From NCBI RefSeq assembly GCF_037975245.1, contig NC_092579.1, forward strand, positions 14,368,678 through 14,432,677: DNA of 64,000 nucleotides, in the 5' to 3' direction. Origin of the DNA: Apostichopus japonicus (lineage: Eukaryota; Echinodermata; Holothuroidea; Aspidochirotida; Stichopodidae). The notes under the pieces were generated by a model. That model saw only the letters and a list, made by a program, of their open reading frames with translations. It ran no database searches and was not told the origin of the DNA. Shown one piece after another: positions 22,363 to 35,889 of this stretch (position 1 is the first letter of the stretch; every line of letters starts with the position of its first letter). Both the position numbers and the translations under genes were made by a program.

Positions 22363-23955
22363 ACCGAGTGAGTATCATATTAAGGAGCAAGACGAAACCT
22401 AACAGTGTCATTTCCCACCTTCCCTAAGTGAAAAAATATGTGCGTTCAGTTTCTGCACATTCTCACGTTGTATTGTAAATGTTTAGTCGTTGTATGGGTA
22501 TAGTTCGTCGCCACTTACACGGGTTACTTGAAACCATGATTGGTCTCCCAAGACTCACTACCTTACCTCCACCCCTCACGTGTAATGTTCTGGATCCTGC
22601 CATTGGTTCACAACTCTGACTTGATTTCCTTCAAGGGACTTTCCTATACAAACAACGATTATAAAATTTCTCTTATTACTTTTCCAATGTTCCCTTCATG
22701 AGGTAGAGCTAAGCTGCCGCCCCAAAATCAAAGAATAGCAATGACTGAGTTTTGTGAAATCCGGACTTAACTATAGTTACCAATTTCATGTTTTCCACGC
22801 AATATTTCAATATTACATTCAAAATGTCAAGTCAAGACAACAACAAAAACATTGTAAAAGAATTATCTTTTTAAACATGTAAGATATCTTCAATTCATGA
22901 ATGAAAGTGAAACAGCTTGCCATACGTGTATACAAAAGCGTTGAAAGTGAAAGTGAGGAAGGTTGGAGCATTCTGCACATGACTTTTCATTACAAACAAG
23001 ATCTTTATCACCCAAATAGTTGTTCTACCTAGCTCTAATTAACTCTAAGTTATCATCGTAATGCTCCTGTGAAAAAGTTTTCTGCACCTTCAGTGAATGT
23101 ATTGTTCATAAAACTCTAAAGATTGAAATATGAATTATTACAGCTTTAAAAAAGTAGGCAGCACCCAGATTAGTAAACCAAGGGCCGGAATACAGCATGA
23201 TAAAGCAGCAAGCTGTTTTTGTAACTGTACATAGGCCCACAATTACATTAACACACTTCCTTGTATAAGGATTGGTGCCTTCATTCGTAGTATTTAATAG
23301 AAAAGGTATAACACGTTTCATTTTGTATAAATTTTGCTTCTTTGAAACCTCTTTCGATCAATTTCTTTTACTATTAAGCTGTTATTGTTGTAATAAAGCT
23401 GTCTTCGCGTTCTCAGGTTGTTGAATGATGTATATTTCTATTAAATATACCCACTTGCGATCGGTAGTAACTGTCTACTAACAAGCTTTACACCTCACAA
23501 AGACAGTTAACACAGTAGCAGGCAATCAAATAAATTAATATTTCGTTTCTTATATATCATAATCCGTTAAAAAAAATCCACTTAGTGTCTCAAACTTCCG
23601 AGAGAAAGTCAAGTTGTTGAACATGAACAGTCACAAGTTCATTGAACCTCCAAAAGATATATAGTTAATGTGTGGAACTGTCTTCGACAAAGAGACAATG
23701 TTAATAAATGTCCGAAGTAAAATTTCAGTGATTACTATATATATCACTTACATTGGAAAAAAAAGTCGCAATTTCGAGAAAAAAGTACCACGAAAAGGAA
23801 TCGTCCATGTTTACATGTTGAAAATAAATGTATAGTTTCCCATTAGATCAAATGTGTTCAAAACTCTTTACTGTTAACTTAGACATCAAAACATAAGATA
23901 CTGCGATAAAAATGAATAGCAAATGCGCCCTTTCTATCAAATTTCACTGTTGTAT
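22363..23955. repeat. Block D, 3' flank of B2
   Basis: Copy of the B 3'-flank directly abutting long block P of B1, with no A gene between. The IRF-like cluster is at 22903-22960 (GAAAGTGAAAC, then GAAAGTGAAAGTGAGGAA). No gene is supported. Confidence 0.75.
22903..22960. promoter_or_regulatory. IRF/ISRE-like motif cluster
   Basis: GAAAGTGAAAC at 22903-22913 and GAAAGTGAAAGTGAGGAA at 22943-22960. Here the first element also carries the AAAGTG form, strengthening the match. Confidence 0.45.
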
Positions 23956-25738
23956 TTAAAAATCAATTTTGGCATACAAACCATTTTCCACATCCGCATT
24001 AGGTGTCAGTTCAATCTCTTCGTTGCTAGACTTGTCCATTACTCTAGGCGAGGGAAGTGCTTGAAAGCAATCATTGGATGCGAAATCATCTTCACGGATA
24101 TCATTGTAAACATCTTCATGTAGATCGACCTCCTCCGTAAGCTGGACTGATATTACTGGATGTGCCTGAGAATCGTCAATATGGGTCTTGTCGCCTTTCC
24201 ATTCTTCATATGATTCATTTGATATCATTGCAATCGGTTCTTCTTTCAATCTGTCTGATTCTTTCAAAGTGTTCGACCATTGGAACTTGTCCAAAGTAAC
24301 GAATCTTCGTGATTTTGCCGAAGTCCCGACCATATTTGATGTCGAAGGTAGTGATAGCCAGCTTGCTAACTTGTTTGCATCATATTCACTAATCTGCTCT
24401 GGATCCTCTTCAAAATGGTCATTGGATGACTCTTTAACATTGTACGACACTTCTGAATTAACTTTTAGCTTGGTATGGCGTCTTTTGCCACCCTCACATC
24501 GAAGCTGATGAACATTCTGGGAGAGCTGGGTAGAATTTACGACTGACATCTTGTCGTCATCACATATTCTTGGTGGAATATGTGAAACATTTCTACCATT
24601 TTCATCATTCTTCTTCGAGTCTGTCGGACATTCGTCAGCTCGCAAGTCCATTCGTGGTTTTCTTGTCCGTTTAAGAAAACTGTATACTATGATTACACAG
24701 AAAAGGACAATCACAAGCAACGTAAAATAAGTGCAGCATCGAGTCCATATTTGATTCTGACGAGGAATGTTGCAAGACTAGCAGTGCGTTTGCACTCCCG
24801 ATATGATTCCGTACCTTACCGAAGCACTCAAAAACTATCGATGCATTATTGGACATTTTGGAGTTGTTCACTTGAAAGGTTATCTGGTCATGTTTAGCAA
24901 AATTCGTGACACTATTTGGGACTTCGGATTTGATCTTCCAAGTAACATTATCTAGAGGTCCTGCGTTACTTGAGCAGGTGAAAGTAATGTTACCTGAGTC
25001 ATTCATGGCATACATTGATGGTGTTATCATTACTTGAAGCTCTTCCAAAAACAAGATCGGTGGAAATGAACAAGAATCTTCAAATGATGTAGTGCTCATT
25101 GATGATGGAATATCCTGACGAACAATGCAGGAAATATAGCTGTTGTTCATACGCACAGAGGGTAAAATTGAGATGGAAGCCTCAAGACCATTTCCGGATA
25201 TGATCACACTAGAATTCACTGATGATCCGTTTTGAAATTGGAAGGAAAGTGTAGATTTTGGTAGTCCTATGTCACCAAGGCTGCACTGTAAAACGGCTGT
25301 CGCATTTGTCACATCATCTTTGAAGAAAATGAGCTTCTGGGAACTCGAGCAGATGGGATTTGACGGTCTGTAGTTGACCAATACGGTCACAGATATTAAT
25401 TTGAACGGTTTCTCCTGCATAAAACTGTAAACTCCAGCTTCGTTTCTATCAATGTTCTTTATAATGAGTGTATGCTTCCTTCCAGAATCACTAACTGTCG
25501 ACGAATAGCCATATTTGTTTGGATTCCCTTCCAGGTGTCCGTTATTTATGATGAAACTGTCTTCCCCTGTGTCTTTAAATATTCTACCAAAGCCATCACT
25601 ATGATACACCAGTCTTACATCCTCACCCTCCAGTGCTATATATTTGTTGGTAGGCGTAATGGCTACAGCGCAAGTAAAGCACAATAACACGAACATGTAG
25701 AAGTTATGTATACATCCATAGATGAACAAGTTTTCCAT
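23956..25738 (-). pseudogene. B2: B-type receptor with a frameshift in the membrane segment
   Basis: The frame is open from ATG at 25738 through signal peptide, three Ig modules and the first turn of the membrane helix. A 5-bp loss in the CAATCACAAGCAAAGCAACG region (about 24713-24721) then shifts the frame, and the first frame ends at 24671 after CNHSIQFS (355 residues). The original frame resumes at once and continues through the whole long tail to TAA at 23956, ending GLYAKIDF, with no other lesion. B6 carries a 6-bp in-frame loss in the same short repeat, so the site is slippage-prone. The truncated protein would keep all Ig modules but lack most of the helix, so it could be secreted. An assembly error or a recent mutation is possible. 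Confidence 0.85.
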
Positions 25739-26289
25739 TTCTTACCACGGAATGATGAAACGTATTTCAAGTTTGCATGTGATTTATCTTCTAAACGGCT
25801 GTGATTTTAGACGAGATCATAGTAACGCGATGTCTTGCCAGCTGATAAAAGCATTCACAACGGAGATATGAATAATATATATTTTATATATGTAGACAAT
25901 TTACTTACAGTATTTGATAATGGATTCCTCTTCGAAGAACAATTGAAACGTTCAATTTTGATAGTTTTCCAAAGTGCAATTATTTTCTCATGTGGTAGAT
26001 ACCGCTAGTTTATTAGTGGGACAGACATTAACAACTCCAGGCCTAAGTACATATGACATCGACGTTCGTATTAACTAATATGTTAATTACATTTATGACA
26101 ATTAGAAAATTGTCATGATTATGTTTGTATACAATTAAGACTATACAATCAGTTTGCAAAGTTCACCAAGTGAAGCCTTTACTAAAATTTAATGTTACAA
26201 TTAAATGCCAATTATAATTGTGAAAGTGAAATGTTATTGATCACATGTGAAGTCCGTAGAGAAACTCTCAGATGTTACTGTCATTAGTT
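25739..26289. repeat. Short block P between B2 and A3
   Basis: Upstream region of B2, ending at the stop codon of A3, so the genes are only about 550 bp apart. It contains the donor-like site (25903-25908) and GAAAGTGAAA at 26222-26231. Confidence 0.7.
26222..26231. promoter_or_regulatory. IRF-like site upstream of B2
   Basis: GAAAGTGAAA, exact match to GAAANNGAAA, 484 bp upstream of the B2 ATG. Same position relative to the start as in B3 and AB. Confidence 0.4.
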
Positions 26290-27623
26290 TTACTTCATTA
26301 CAGCATACTGAGCATCTGCATCCTTCTCACTTGGAACGAGGTAGCATTCTTTGTCGTAGATGAATTGTAAATCCCCTGGAATCTCTATGTGTTCTTGGTC
26401 CTCTTTTGCCTTGCCTTTGATCCGTTGATAATGTCCTGGAATATCATAAATTTGTAAATTATCTTCGTTAGGTTGGTGTTCATTTCCCGACACATTCAGT
26501 GTATATTGATTCTGTGAGTTTATTAATGATTTCTTTGTCTCGTAACAACAATAAATCATTAAACAAAGGACAACGACAACAAAGGCAAAGAAGAATGCGA
26601 AATAAAAGTATGATATCAAGTCCATCTGTGATCCTAAAATGGAAGCTTGCAGGAACAGAACTGCTTTTGCATCCGCGGACTGACTTCTTATCACGCCGAG
26701 GCACTCAACATAAATCGATGTATTATCGATATTTTTGGGAGTATACAGACGGAAATTCAAGCGATCGCAGTTACTAGCAACGAAATACTGCTTTTTGGAA
26801 ACTCCAACGTAATTTTCCAAGTTAAATTATTTAGAGGTCCTGCGTTGCTTGAGCAGGTGAAAGTAATGTTACCTGAGTCAGTCATGATATACACTGATGG
26901 TGATATCATTACTTGAAGCTCTTCCATGTAAACACTTGGAGGAAATTAACAAAACTCTTCAAAAGGTGTCATGTTCATTGATGAGGAAACTTCCTGACGA
27001 ACAATGCATGAAATTTTTGTATTATTGAAATGTTCAGGGGGTACAAATGAAATCGATTTCTCGAAACTATTTTCAGATTTCGAAAAAGTAGTATTCATTG
27101 TAAATTTGTTAGAAAAGTGGATGAAAATATTAGGCTCTTGTCGTCCAACGTCTGATATGTTACACCATAAGACAACTGTGTTGTTGATCACATCATCTGT
27201 AAAGAAGGAGAGTTTCTAGGAACTTGAACAGACGGGTTTTGAGGGTATGTAGTTGACCACTACGGTGAAAGATTGCAGGTCAAACTGTGTCAGTTGTAAA
27301 ATGTTGTATTCACCAGCTTCATTTCTAGAAATGTTCTTTATAACTAATGTATGATTCCACCCAGATTGACGTACTGTGAACCAGTCATCATATTTCATCG
27401 GTTTCCCTTCCAGTCTCCCGTTTCTTACGATGATGTGATTGCTGTCTTCGACGCGATATATCCCAACAGAGCCATTACTCTTATACACTAATTTTACATC
27501 ATCACCTTCCATGACAATGTACTCGTTGATAGCGATCGTGACTGTAGCGTATTGAAAGAACAACAAGATGGACATAGAGCAATACATTTTTTGTATTCTT
27601 CTAAAAGCAAACAAGTTTTCCAT
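26290..27623 (-). pseudogene. A3: A-type receptor with two nonsense codons and a frameshift
   Basis: A-type gene from ATG at 27623 to the stop at 26290. Three lesions are visible: a Gln codon to TAG at 27216-27218 (start of Ig2), a Ser codon to TAA at 26946-26948 (Ig2-Ig3 linker), and loss of one A in GCAGTTAACTAGC at about 26773 (Ig3). The membrane segment and tail remain open. The tail has the longer form, with inserted IYDIP before YQRI, then YLVP and terminal YAVM, as in A4. The product would stop after 135 residues, so this is a pseudogene. Its tail may still donate sequence by gene conversion. Confidence 0.9.
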
Positions 27624-30388
27624 GTCTTTGCTATATCATTATCGAAACTTATTTCAATTGTATCCTATTCTTTTAGATTCGCTTCCACTGTTGACTTTGA
27701 AACCTTTGCGCTTAGGGGTGAACTTAATAATCGCTTAATCCCTTGCAGTTGATAAGACCCTATCGAGAGTTTAGTAAGGTCTCTGAATACGTAATCCGTT
27801 CATTATTTGAGAGAGATTTCCTTTCGGAATGAACAAACTTTAAAAAATAAATTGATCATTAATTTCCTAAATGTCTGATTTCTTCACGTAATACAGATCT
27901 TTCGCTGATGGTAGAGAGAAGGTAAAAGATCCTCAATTGTTAATGTGTAACAGTTTTGTATAAGTTTTGCTAGTGCACTGGTAATAGCTCACCACAACTA
28001 AGATAAAGTAACTGATAAAATGAGAATATGGACAGATGAAAAACAGACACACTTCCTTGTTTCAAGTCATTGTGCCGTGCCCCAATCGTGCAAAAAGAAT
28101 TATCAATCCGTAAGATGCGACTTATGAGAACCACTGGCATGCAACCTTCAAAAAATACAGTTACTGATACAGCTTAAGCATTCAACTAACTAGATAAGAA
28201 CTCTGTTTTGTTCATAACTCCCCATAATATGATCGTAATGGATCTCTATTTCCTTTTAACGATTGAAGTGGCGTTCAACCATGTAGAGTGATAGGTTAGT
28301 TCAGAAAAAGAAAAGAAAAACAAAGACTTTCTGTTTGTTTCACATGTCAGATATCACCTGTTTAGTAAATCGCAAGGATCGCCGTTTAGTTGTTTTCATT
28401 CCAAAAAGCTTCAAGTTACCATTTTATATTTAATGGTCAACATAAAGAATATCTAATGCAATCATTACGTTGTCGTTAAATGCATCTGTTAAGCTCAAGG
28501 AACATTTACTGCGAACAGCAATGGAGCATTGGGGGAGTGGTGGCTTCATGGCCTTGGCTGGCTTTAAGAAGATCGCCTCGCATGTAGCTGCAATGGACGG
28601 TTTCGATAAGTGATAGAATAAATCTAACATTACTCAAACCTGTTCATTAGGTGGTCACCGTACTTGAAGTAAACTTAGCCATAGAGAGCATTTCCGGTTT
28701 GGCAGAAAGTGTAGAATTACAATGGGGTGTTTAATGTTATAAACTAATTTAAGTGAAACTTTTTACACTAGTGCAGAACGTCCCCCGTCAGTATATTGTA
28801 CTATTGTACTAGTTCTTGTCCCCCTCTGAAAACCGGTTTTGTCTTTCTGTGTTATAAATTCACGTCTGGCATCACAACACTGAATTTTCGACAGACTCTC
28901 CGATCATCTAAGGGGCAATAGCCAACTCATTTTATTCGAGATCTCGCGAACCAAGTTAATCCGCGAGAGAATCTCGAGGATCAATTTAGGCAACGTGGGT
29001 TCGCGAGAGCTCCATCATTCAGCCAATGCTGAAATTCTTCTAAAAAATGCTTATAATCGAAATCGTACATGGGTAAATAATTTCCAATGTACACTCGGCA
29101 AATTGCATAAAATCTCATCAAGTTGCCAAGGACACTTTGACATCAAATGTTGAACCGCGTCATTTTCAGTTGTGAAATGAAATAAGTTTCTTTAACAATC
29201 ATGTAATTATTGTATATAGGCTTAAGTGCAAATTTCGTGAAACGGGTACATTACTCATAAATCAGGCAATTGCAGTCGGATAGCCTCAGAAATATCGTGG
29301 GTAGAAAAAAAAAGATTCACAAATGGTTTTGAAATATAACTGTAACAACAGCAATTTATTTTTGGAGCAGTAAACAATTTTGTATATTTAACGTAGGCTA
29401 TTAAATTTCACAGGCAATGCAAACTTTGCTCACACATCAATCTGTACAAGTAGTACATTGTGGATGATGTGACTGCCGCTTTCGATTCATGAACAATTTA
29501 GCATCCTTCAAGCCCAAATACAGTATTGGAAAATACTTAGATATTTCCCTACCGTGTATCACGCCTTTAGTAATTCAACACAATAAATGTGCAATCCTGA
29601 CAGGCCCCTTTGTCGTATTAAAGAATTTGGCATTTTTCAAATCAATCTAAATAATTTTATTCTGCAAATTTCCAATAACGTAATTGCTTTAATTTGAATG
29701 TTCAGCCACGATAGACAAATCGATAGCCTTTTGAAGAATTTACACAGGAAGGGGTAATATTAAAACGAAACTGAGTAGAGTGATAACAATAACGTGTTCA
29801 ACAACAGGATGTGTGCATATGATTAAGCGAAACATATAAGTGTCACATTATAGCTAGGAGTGAGGATAATAACAGGAAAAGGTTAATGTTCAGTTGAAAT
29901 GTTACAACATGTTCGCGTTACTTCAATTCAACAATACTTTATGTACAATTTTTAATTACCGGCAATACCAGATGGCCAAACATTTAAGTCACGAACTAAT
30001 TTACTTGCTACAGATTTATAAACTGTATTCGACAGCAGTTTGTAACTCTCCTGAGCCTTTGGACGCTGTTCCAATGTCCCCACTCCTTGCCCGAGTCAAT
30101 ACCACCTGTGTGTGGAATACCAGAACGGTAAGTAGAAGATACGTTTACCCTCAATCTTGTAATTATCCCCTGTTACATTAGAACGGTTCCTCGAAATATG
30201 TGACAACTACTTATCACAAAATTATTGCACTCAGACTAACAACTCCATCATTATACTTGAGAGTACGACACAATAGCTGTGGGTTTCACATTGAGCTATT
30301 ACGAGGGTACAAGCAAAAAATGTACAGTATTGTCAACGAATGTATAACCCAACCAGTTTAATCATTTCAGATGTTACTGTCATTAGTT
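27624..30388. repeat. Blocks U and S upstream of A3
   Basis: Copy of 8932-11701, with block S from about 29890. The inverted repeat is at 28938-29012. Identity to the other copy is near complete from about 28515 onward. No gene is supported. Confidence 0.75.
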
Positions 30389-30537
30389 TTACTTCATTAC
30401 AGCATACTGAGCATCTGCTTCATCCTTCTGACTTGGAACGAGGTAGCATTCTTTGTCGTAGCTGAATTCTAAATCCCCTGGAATCTCTATGTGTTCTTTG
30501 TCCTCCTTTTCCTTGTCTGTGATCTGTTGATAATGTT
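30389..30537 (-). pseudogene. C2: orphan A-like tail exon
   Basis: Near-identical to C1, 18687 bp away. Encodes the YQQI, YDKECYLVP and YAVM motifs behind the same acceptor-like TATTATTTTCCAG. It arose by the segmental duplication described in the findings. Confidence 0.6.
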
Positions 30538-31037
30538 CTGGAAAATAATACAAAGAAAAAAGAACGGAGCAAGAAAAATAACATGGTACACAATATGGCA
30601 GAAACATTAAAACCAATGTGGGTGCGCAGTTTCGGAAACTCGTAGACAAGCATTTCCCTTGTGATCATGCCTACGCAAGAACAACGTACATCAAAATTGG
30701 CTACAGCTATATGGAGTATGCTGCAAATAATAGCAAACCCGAAGACCAGGAAATTAACTTGCAACTGTAGAAAAAAAAGGAGCGAACTGCCCCCTGTCCG
30801 GGGAATGTCTCGCCAGCGATGTAATCTAAAAAGCAAAGGTCACTACTGGTCAAGAGACAGCCGTATATATCGGTCTACAAGCTAGTGGAAGCTTCAAGGC
30901 AAGCACAATTTGGTGTAGGACTTGTTATAGGCTTAAACTTTGCAACTGCTCAAAAATATACTTCAAAATCAAAGTCAATCAAAATCAAATGTAAATTAAA
31001 AGTGAAATGTACAGATGTTTTATTTCTCAATGTCTGA
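30538..31037. other. Sequence preceding tail C2
   Basis: Almost the same as 11851-12350. No exon can be defined; the open 138-codon frame at 30420-30836 is shared with the first copy only because of recent duplication. Confidence 0.35.
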
Positions 31038-31900
31038 TGCATGGTTAAGTTTAAAGTCGAAATTCTTGTAAATATGATTGAAATTTTATTAAATGAATGG
31101 GCAATTAAACAACATATTGCATTCAATATCTGACAAAGCAAACGAGAGGTAAATTCAGGCGTAGAGCGATAATTCGGTTAATATATAATTAAAGATTGCA
31201 AATGCCAGCCTCTCCCTATATATCATGTAACACCCAAATGATGATAGGGTGAAGGAGGGCGGGGGTGGGGGGGGGGAGGATGAAGAAAATATAGCTTTAA
31301 ATGTAATTTCCTTTTTTGTTTGCCCTTGAAATTGGATAAACTCCAGAAACCTATACACTACCGAGTGAGTAACCAATTAAGGAGCAAGACGAAACCTAAC
31401 AGTGTCATTATCCACCTTCACCTAAGCGAAAATATATGTGCGTTCATTTTCTTCACATTCTCACGTTGTATTATAAACAGGTAAATGTTGAGTCGTTGTA
31501 TGGGTATAGTTTTTCGCCACTTACAGAGGTTACTTGAAACCATGATTGGTCTCCCAAGACTCACTACCTTACCCCCACCCTTCACGCTTAATGTTCTGGA
31601 TCATGCCATTCACATTTGGTTCACGACTGTGACTTGATATCCTTCAAGGGACTTCCCTATACAAACAACAATTATAAAAATTCTCTTATTACTTTTCCAG
31701 TGTTCCCTTCATGAGGTAGAGCTAAGCTGCCGCCCAAAAATGAAGGAATAGCAATGACTGATTTTTGCGATATCCTGACTTAACTCTAGTTACCAATTTC
31801 ATGTTTTCCACCCAATATTTTAATGTTACCTTCAAAATTTCAAGTAAAGACAACAAAAACAGTGTAAAAACATTTTTTTAAACATGTAAGATATCTTCTT
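31038..31900. repeat. Block D, distal part, second hairpin unit
   Basis: Twin of 12351-13208. The poly-G stretch (31251-31280) differs in length and composition from the first copy. Confidence 0.7.
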
Positions 31901-32529
31901 TTACGAGTTACGATACTAGGTTTGGTGTAAACAATAAGGGGTTAATCAACGGTCTAGCGTGCGTTACTCACAGGATTAATGCACGATCGGGGATAATGCA
32001 AGCGATGCACGAGGGCGGGGCGTAGCGGAGCCCGAGTGCATCCAGCGATAGCATTAACACCCGGAGTGCATTAATCATGTGAGTAACGTACGCTAGACCG
32101 TTAATTAACCCCGTTCATTCATACACTACCATTCGTGTGGGGGGAAAATCATCAAGCAAAACATTTTTGGTTACATATAACCAAAGATTTGTTAAAGTGA
32201 TGCCCCGTAATTTTACCGTGCGTTACTCACAGGATTAACCACGGTCAGCTGACCTGAATGGACCTATAGGATTTAGGAATCTTTACTAAGTATAAATGAA
32301 TTAGCGTTCAGGTCGTCGTATAGAACATTTTATATGTGGATGGCAGTGTTGCATCGAAGGACATAGGTCTAGTGCAGTTCGCATATAGATCCTGGTCTAA
32401 TACCGAAATACGTGATGTTCCCCGACCACTCGGTCGAGTTCGAGACCAGCCACAATTGGTTTCATAGCACAATTGTACATTTGTTTAAGGCGTCCATTCA
32501 CACACACGCGTTATGATAGACCATATATA

Positions 32530-32567
<38 letters not shown>

Positions 32568-32640
32568 CCCCCTCTTTTTTCCTTTTTTCTTCTCTCCTCT
32601 TTTTTCTACCCGGGGCGCGCCCCCCCCCCAACGCCCCCCG
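31901..32640. mobile_element. Second copy of the hairpin insert
   Basis: Same content and same junctions as 13209-13937. The inverted repeat spans 31938-32112. The TA microsatellite is longer here (about 32531-32565). Identical junctions show that the two copies come from duplication of the whole region, not from two insertions. Confidence 0.5.
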
Positions 32641-33395
32641 GAATACAGCATGATAAGCAGCAAGCTGTTTTTGTAATGTACATAGGTCCACAACTACATT
32701 AACACACTTCCCTGTAATGATTGGTGCCTTCATTCGTAATATTTAATATATAGAAAAGATATGACATTACGTTCATTGTGTGTAAATATTTCTTCTTTGA
32801 AACCTCTTTCGATCAATTTCTTTACTATTAAGATGTTATTGTTGTAATAGAGCTGTCTTCGCGTTCTCAGGTTGTTGAATGATGTATATTTCTATTAAAG
32901 ATACCCACTTGTGATCGGTAGTAACTGTCTACTAACAAGCTTTACACCTCACAAAGACAGTTAACACAGTAACAGACAATCAAATAATTAATTTTCCGTT
33001 TCTTTTATGTCATAATCCGTAAAAAAAATTCCACTTAGTGTCTCAAACTTCCGATAGAAAGTCAAATTGATGAACATGAAAAGTCACAATTTCATTGGAC
33101 CTCCAAAAGATATACAATTAATGTGTGGACCCGTCTTCAACAAAGAGACAGTGTAAATAAAACTACGAAGTAAAAGTCTATGATTACTATAGATCACCTA
33201 ACTTGGATAAAAAAAGTCGCAATTTCGAGAAACAAGCACCACGAAAAGGAATCGTCCATATTTACATGTAGAAAATAAATGTATAGTTTCCCATTTGATC
33301 AAATGTGCTCAAAAATCTTTACTGTTAACGTAAACATCAAAACATAAGATACTGCGATAAAAATTTAATGGCAAATGCGCCCTATCCATCAAATT
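32641..33395. repeat. Block D proximal part, 3' flank of B3
   Basis: Continues past the point where the first copy is cut by the B0 deletion (32802 corresponds to 14100), giving the intact arrangement from which B0 was derived. No gene is supported. Confidence 0.7.
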
Positions 33396-35196
33396 TCACT
33401 TTTGTATAGAAAAATCAATTTTGGCATACAAACCATTATCCACATCCTCATTAGGTGTCAGTTCAATCTCTTCGTTGCTAGACTTGTCCATTACTCTAGG
33501 CGAGGGAAATGCTTGAAAGCAATCAATTGCTGTGAAATAATCTTCACATATATCAAGGTAGACAGGTTGGTGTAGATCGACCTCCTCCGTAAGCTGGACA
33601 GATATTACTGGATGTGCCTGAGAATCGTCAATAGAGGTCTTGTCGCCTTTCCTTTTTTGATATGGTTCATTTGATATCATTTCAATCGGTTCTTCTTTAC
33701 ATCTTTCTGATTCTTTCAAAGTGTTCGACCATTGGAACTTGTCCAAGGTAACGAATCTTTGTGATTTTGCCGATGTCCCGACCATATTTGATGTCGAAGG
33801 TAGTTTTAGCCAGCTTGCTAGTTTGTTTGCATCATATTCACTCATTTGCTCTGGATCCTCTTCAAAATGGTCATTGGATGACTGTTCAACTTTGTACGAC
33901 TTTTCTGAACTAACTTTTAGCTTGGTATGGCGTCTTTTGCCACCCTCACAACGAAGCTGATGAACATTCTTGGAGAGCTGGGTAGAATTAACGACTGACA
34001 TCTTGTCGTCATCACACTTTCTTGGTGGAATGTGTGAAACATTTCTACCATTTTCATCATTCTTCTTCGAGTCTGTCGGACATTTGTCAGCTCGCAAGTC
34101 CATTCGTGGTTTTCTTGTCCGTCTAAAAAAAACTATATGCTATGATTACACAGAAAAGGACAATCACAAGCAAAGCAACGTAAAATAAGTACAGCATTGA
34201 GTCCAAATTTGATTCTGACGAGGAATGTTGCAAGACTAGATCTGCGTTTGCACTCCCGGAATGACTCTCTACTTTACCGAAGCACTCAAAAACTATCGAT
34301 GCATTATTGGACCTTTAGGAGTTGTTCACTTGAAAGGTTATCTGGTCATAATTAGGAAAATTCGTGACACTATTTTGGACTTCGGGTTTTATCTTCCAAG
34401 TCACATAATCTAGAGGTCCTGCGTTACTTGAGCAGGTGAAAGTAATGTTACCTGAATCAGTCAAGGTATACATTGATGGTGTTATCGTTACTTGAAGCTC
34501 TTCCAAAAACAAGATCGGTGGAAATGAACAAGAATCTTCAAATGACGTAATGCTCATTGATGATGGAATATCCTGACGAACAATGCAGGAAATATAGCTG
34601 TTGTTCATACGCACAGAGGGTAAAATTGTGATGGATGCCTCAAGACCATTTCCGAATATGATCACACTAGAATTCACTAATGATCTGTTTTGAACTTGGA
34701 AGAAAAGTGTAGATTTTGGTCGTCCAATGTCACCAAGGCTGCACTGTAAAACGGCTGTCGCGTTTGTCACCTCATCTTTAAAGAAAATGAGCTTCTGGGA
34801 ACTCGAGCAGATGGGATTTGACGGTCTGTAGTTGACCAATACGGTCACAGATATTAATTTGAACGGTTTCTTCTGCATAAACCTGTATTCACCAGCTTCG
34901 TTTCTATCAATGTTCTTTATAATAAGTGTATGCTTTCTTCCAGAATCACTAACTGTCGACGAATAGCCATATTTGTTTGGATTCCCTTCCAGGTGTCCGT
35001 TATTTATGATGGTACTGTTTTCCCCTGTGTCTTTAAATATTATACCAAAGCCATCACTATGATATACCAGTTCTACATCCTCACCCTCCAGTGCAATATA
35101 TTCGTTGGTAGGCGTAATGGCTACAGCGCAAGTAAAGCACAATAACATGACCATGTAGAAGTTATGTATACTTCCATAGATGAACAAGTTTGCCAT
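33396..35196 (-). pseudogene. B3: B-type receptor with nonsense codon and frameshift
   Basis: Start ATG at 35196 (MANLFIYG; second residue Ala instead of Glu). Open through Ig1, Ig2 and most of Ig3, then a Lys codon has become TAA at 34315-34317 (after FQVNNS, 293 residues). A +1 slip in the A-run at 34125-34132, just after the membrane helix, separates the tail frame (34103 down to 33396). The tail is otherwise intact and ends GLYAKIDFSIQK. Two independent lesions make it a pseudogene. A product, if made, would be a soluble fragment with an incomplete Ig3. Confidence 0.88.
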
Positions 35197-35740
35197 TTCC
35201 TTACAACGGAATGATGAAACGTATTTTGCATGTGTTTTATTTTCTAAACGGCTGTGATTTTAGACGAGATGAGAGTAACGCGATGTCTTGCCAGCTGATA
35301 AAAGCATTCACAACGGCGATATGAATAATATATTATATATATGTAGACAATTTTCTTACAGTATTTGATAATGGATTCCTCTTCGAAAAACAATTGAAAC
35401 GTTTAATTTTGATAGTTTTCCAAAGTGCAATTATTTTCTCATGTGGTAGATATCACTAGTTTTTTAGTGGGACAGACATTAACAACTACAGGTCTAAGTA
35501 CATATGACATCGACTTTCGTATTAACTATTTTTTTAATTACCTTTATGACTATTAGAAACTTGTCATGACTATGTTTGTATACAATTAAGACTATACAAT
35601 CAGTTTGAAAAGTTCACCGAATGAAGCTTTTACTAAAATTTAATATTACAATTAAATGCCAATTATAATTGTGAAAGTGAAATGTTATTGATCACATGTG
35701 AAGTCCGTAGAGAAACTCTCAGATGTAACTGTCATTAGTT
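35197..35740. repeat. Short block P upstream of B3
   Basis: Joins tail C3 at its far end, as short block P joins A3 and A4 elsewhere. Contains GAAAGTGAAA at 35673-35682. The donor-like site is altered (GTAAGA). Confidence 0.7.
35673..35682. promoter_or_regulatory. IRF-like site upstream of B3
   Basis: Exact GAAAGTGAAA, 477 bp upstream of the start of this now broken gene. Confidence 0.35.
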
Positions 35741-35889
35741 TTAATTCATAACAGCATATTGAGCTTCTGCTGCATCCTTCTGACTTGGAACGAGGTAGCA
35801 TTCTTTGTCGTAGCTGAATTCTAAATCCTCTAGAATCTCTATGTGTTCTTGGTCCTCTTTTGCCTTGTCTTTGATATGTTGATAATGTA
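35741..35889 (-). pseudogene. C3: orphan A-like tail exon, diverged
   Basis: Encodes HYQHIKDKAKEDQEH, then a YDKECYLVPS segment and terminal YAVM, with a stop at 35741-35743. It follows GTATTGTTATCCAG, a weaker acceptor-like sequence than in C1 and C2. The residue pattern (KDKAKEDQEH) is closer to A3/A4 tails than to A1/A2. It sits where a full A gene would be expected upstream of the next block D. Confidence 0.55.
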
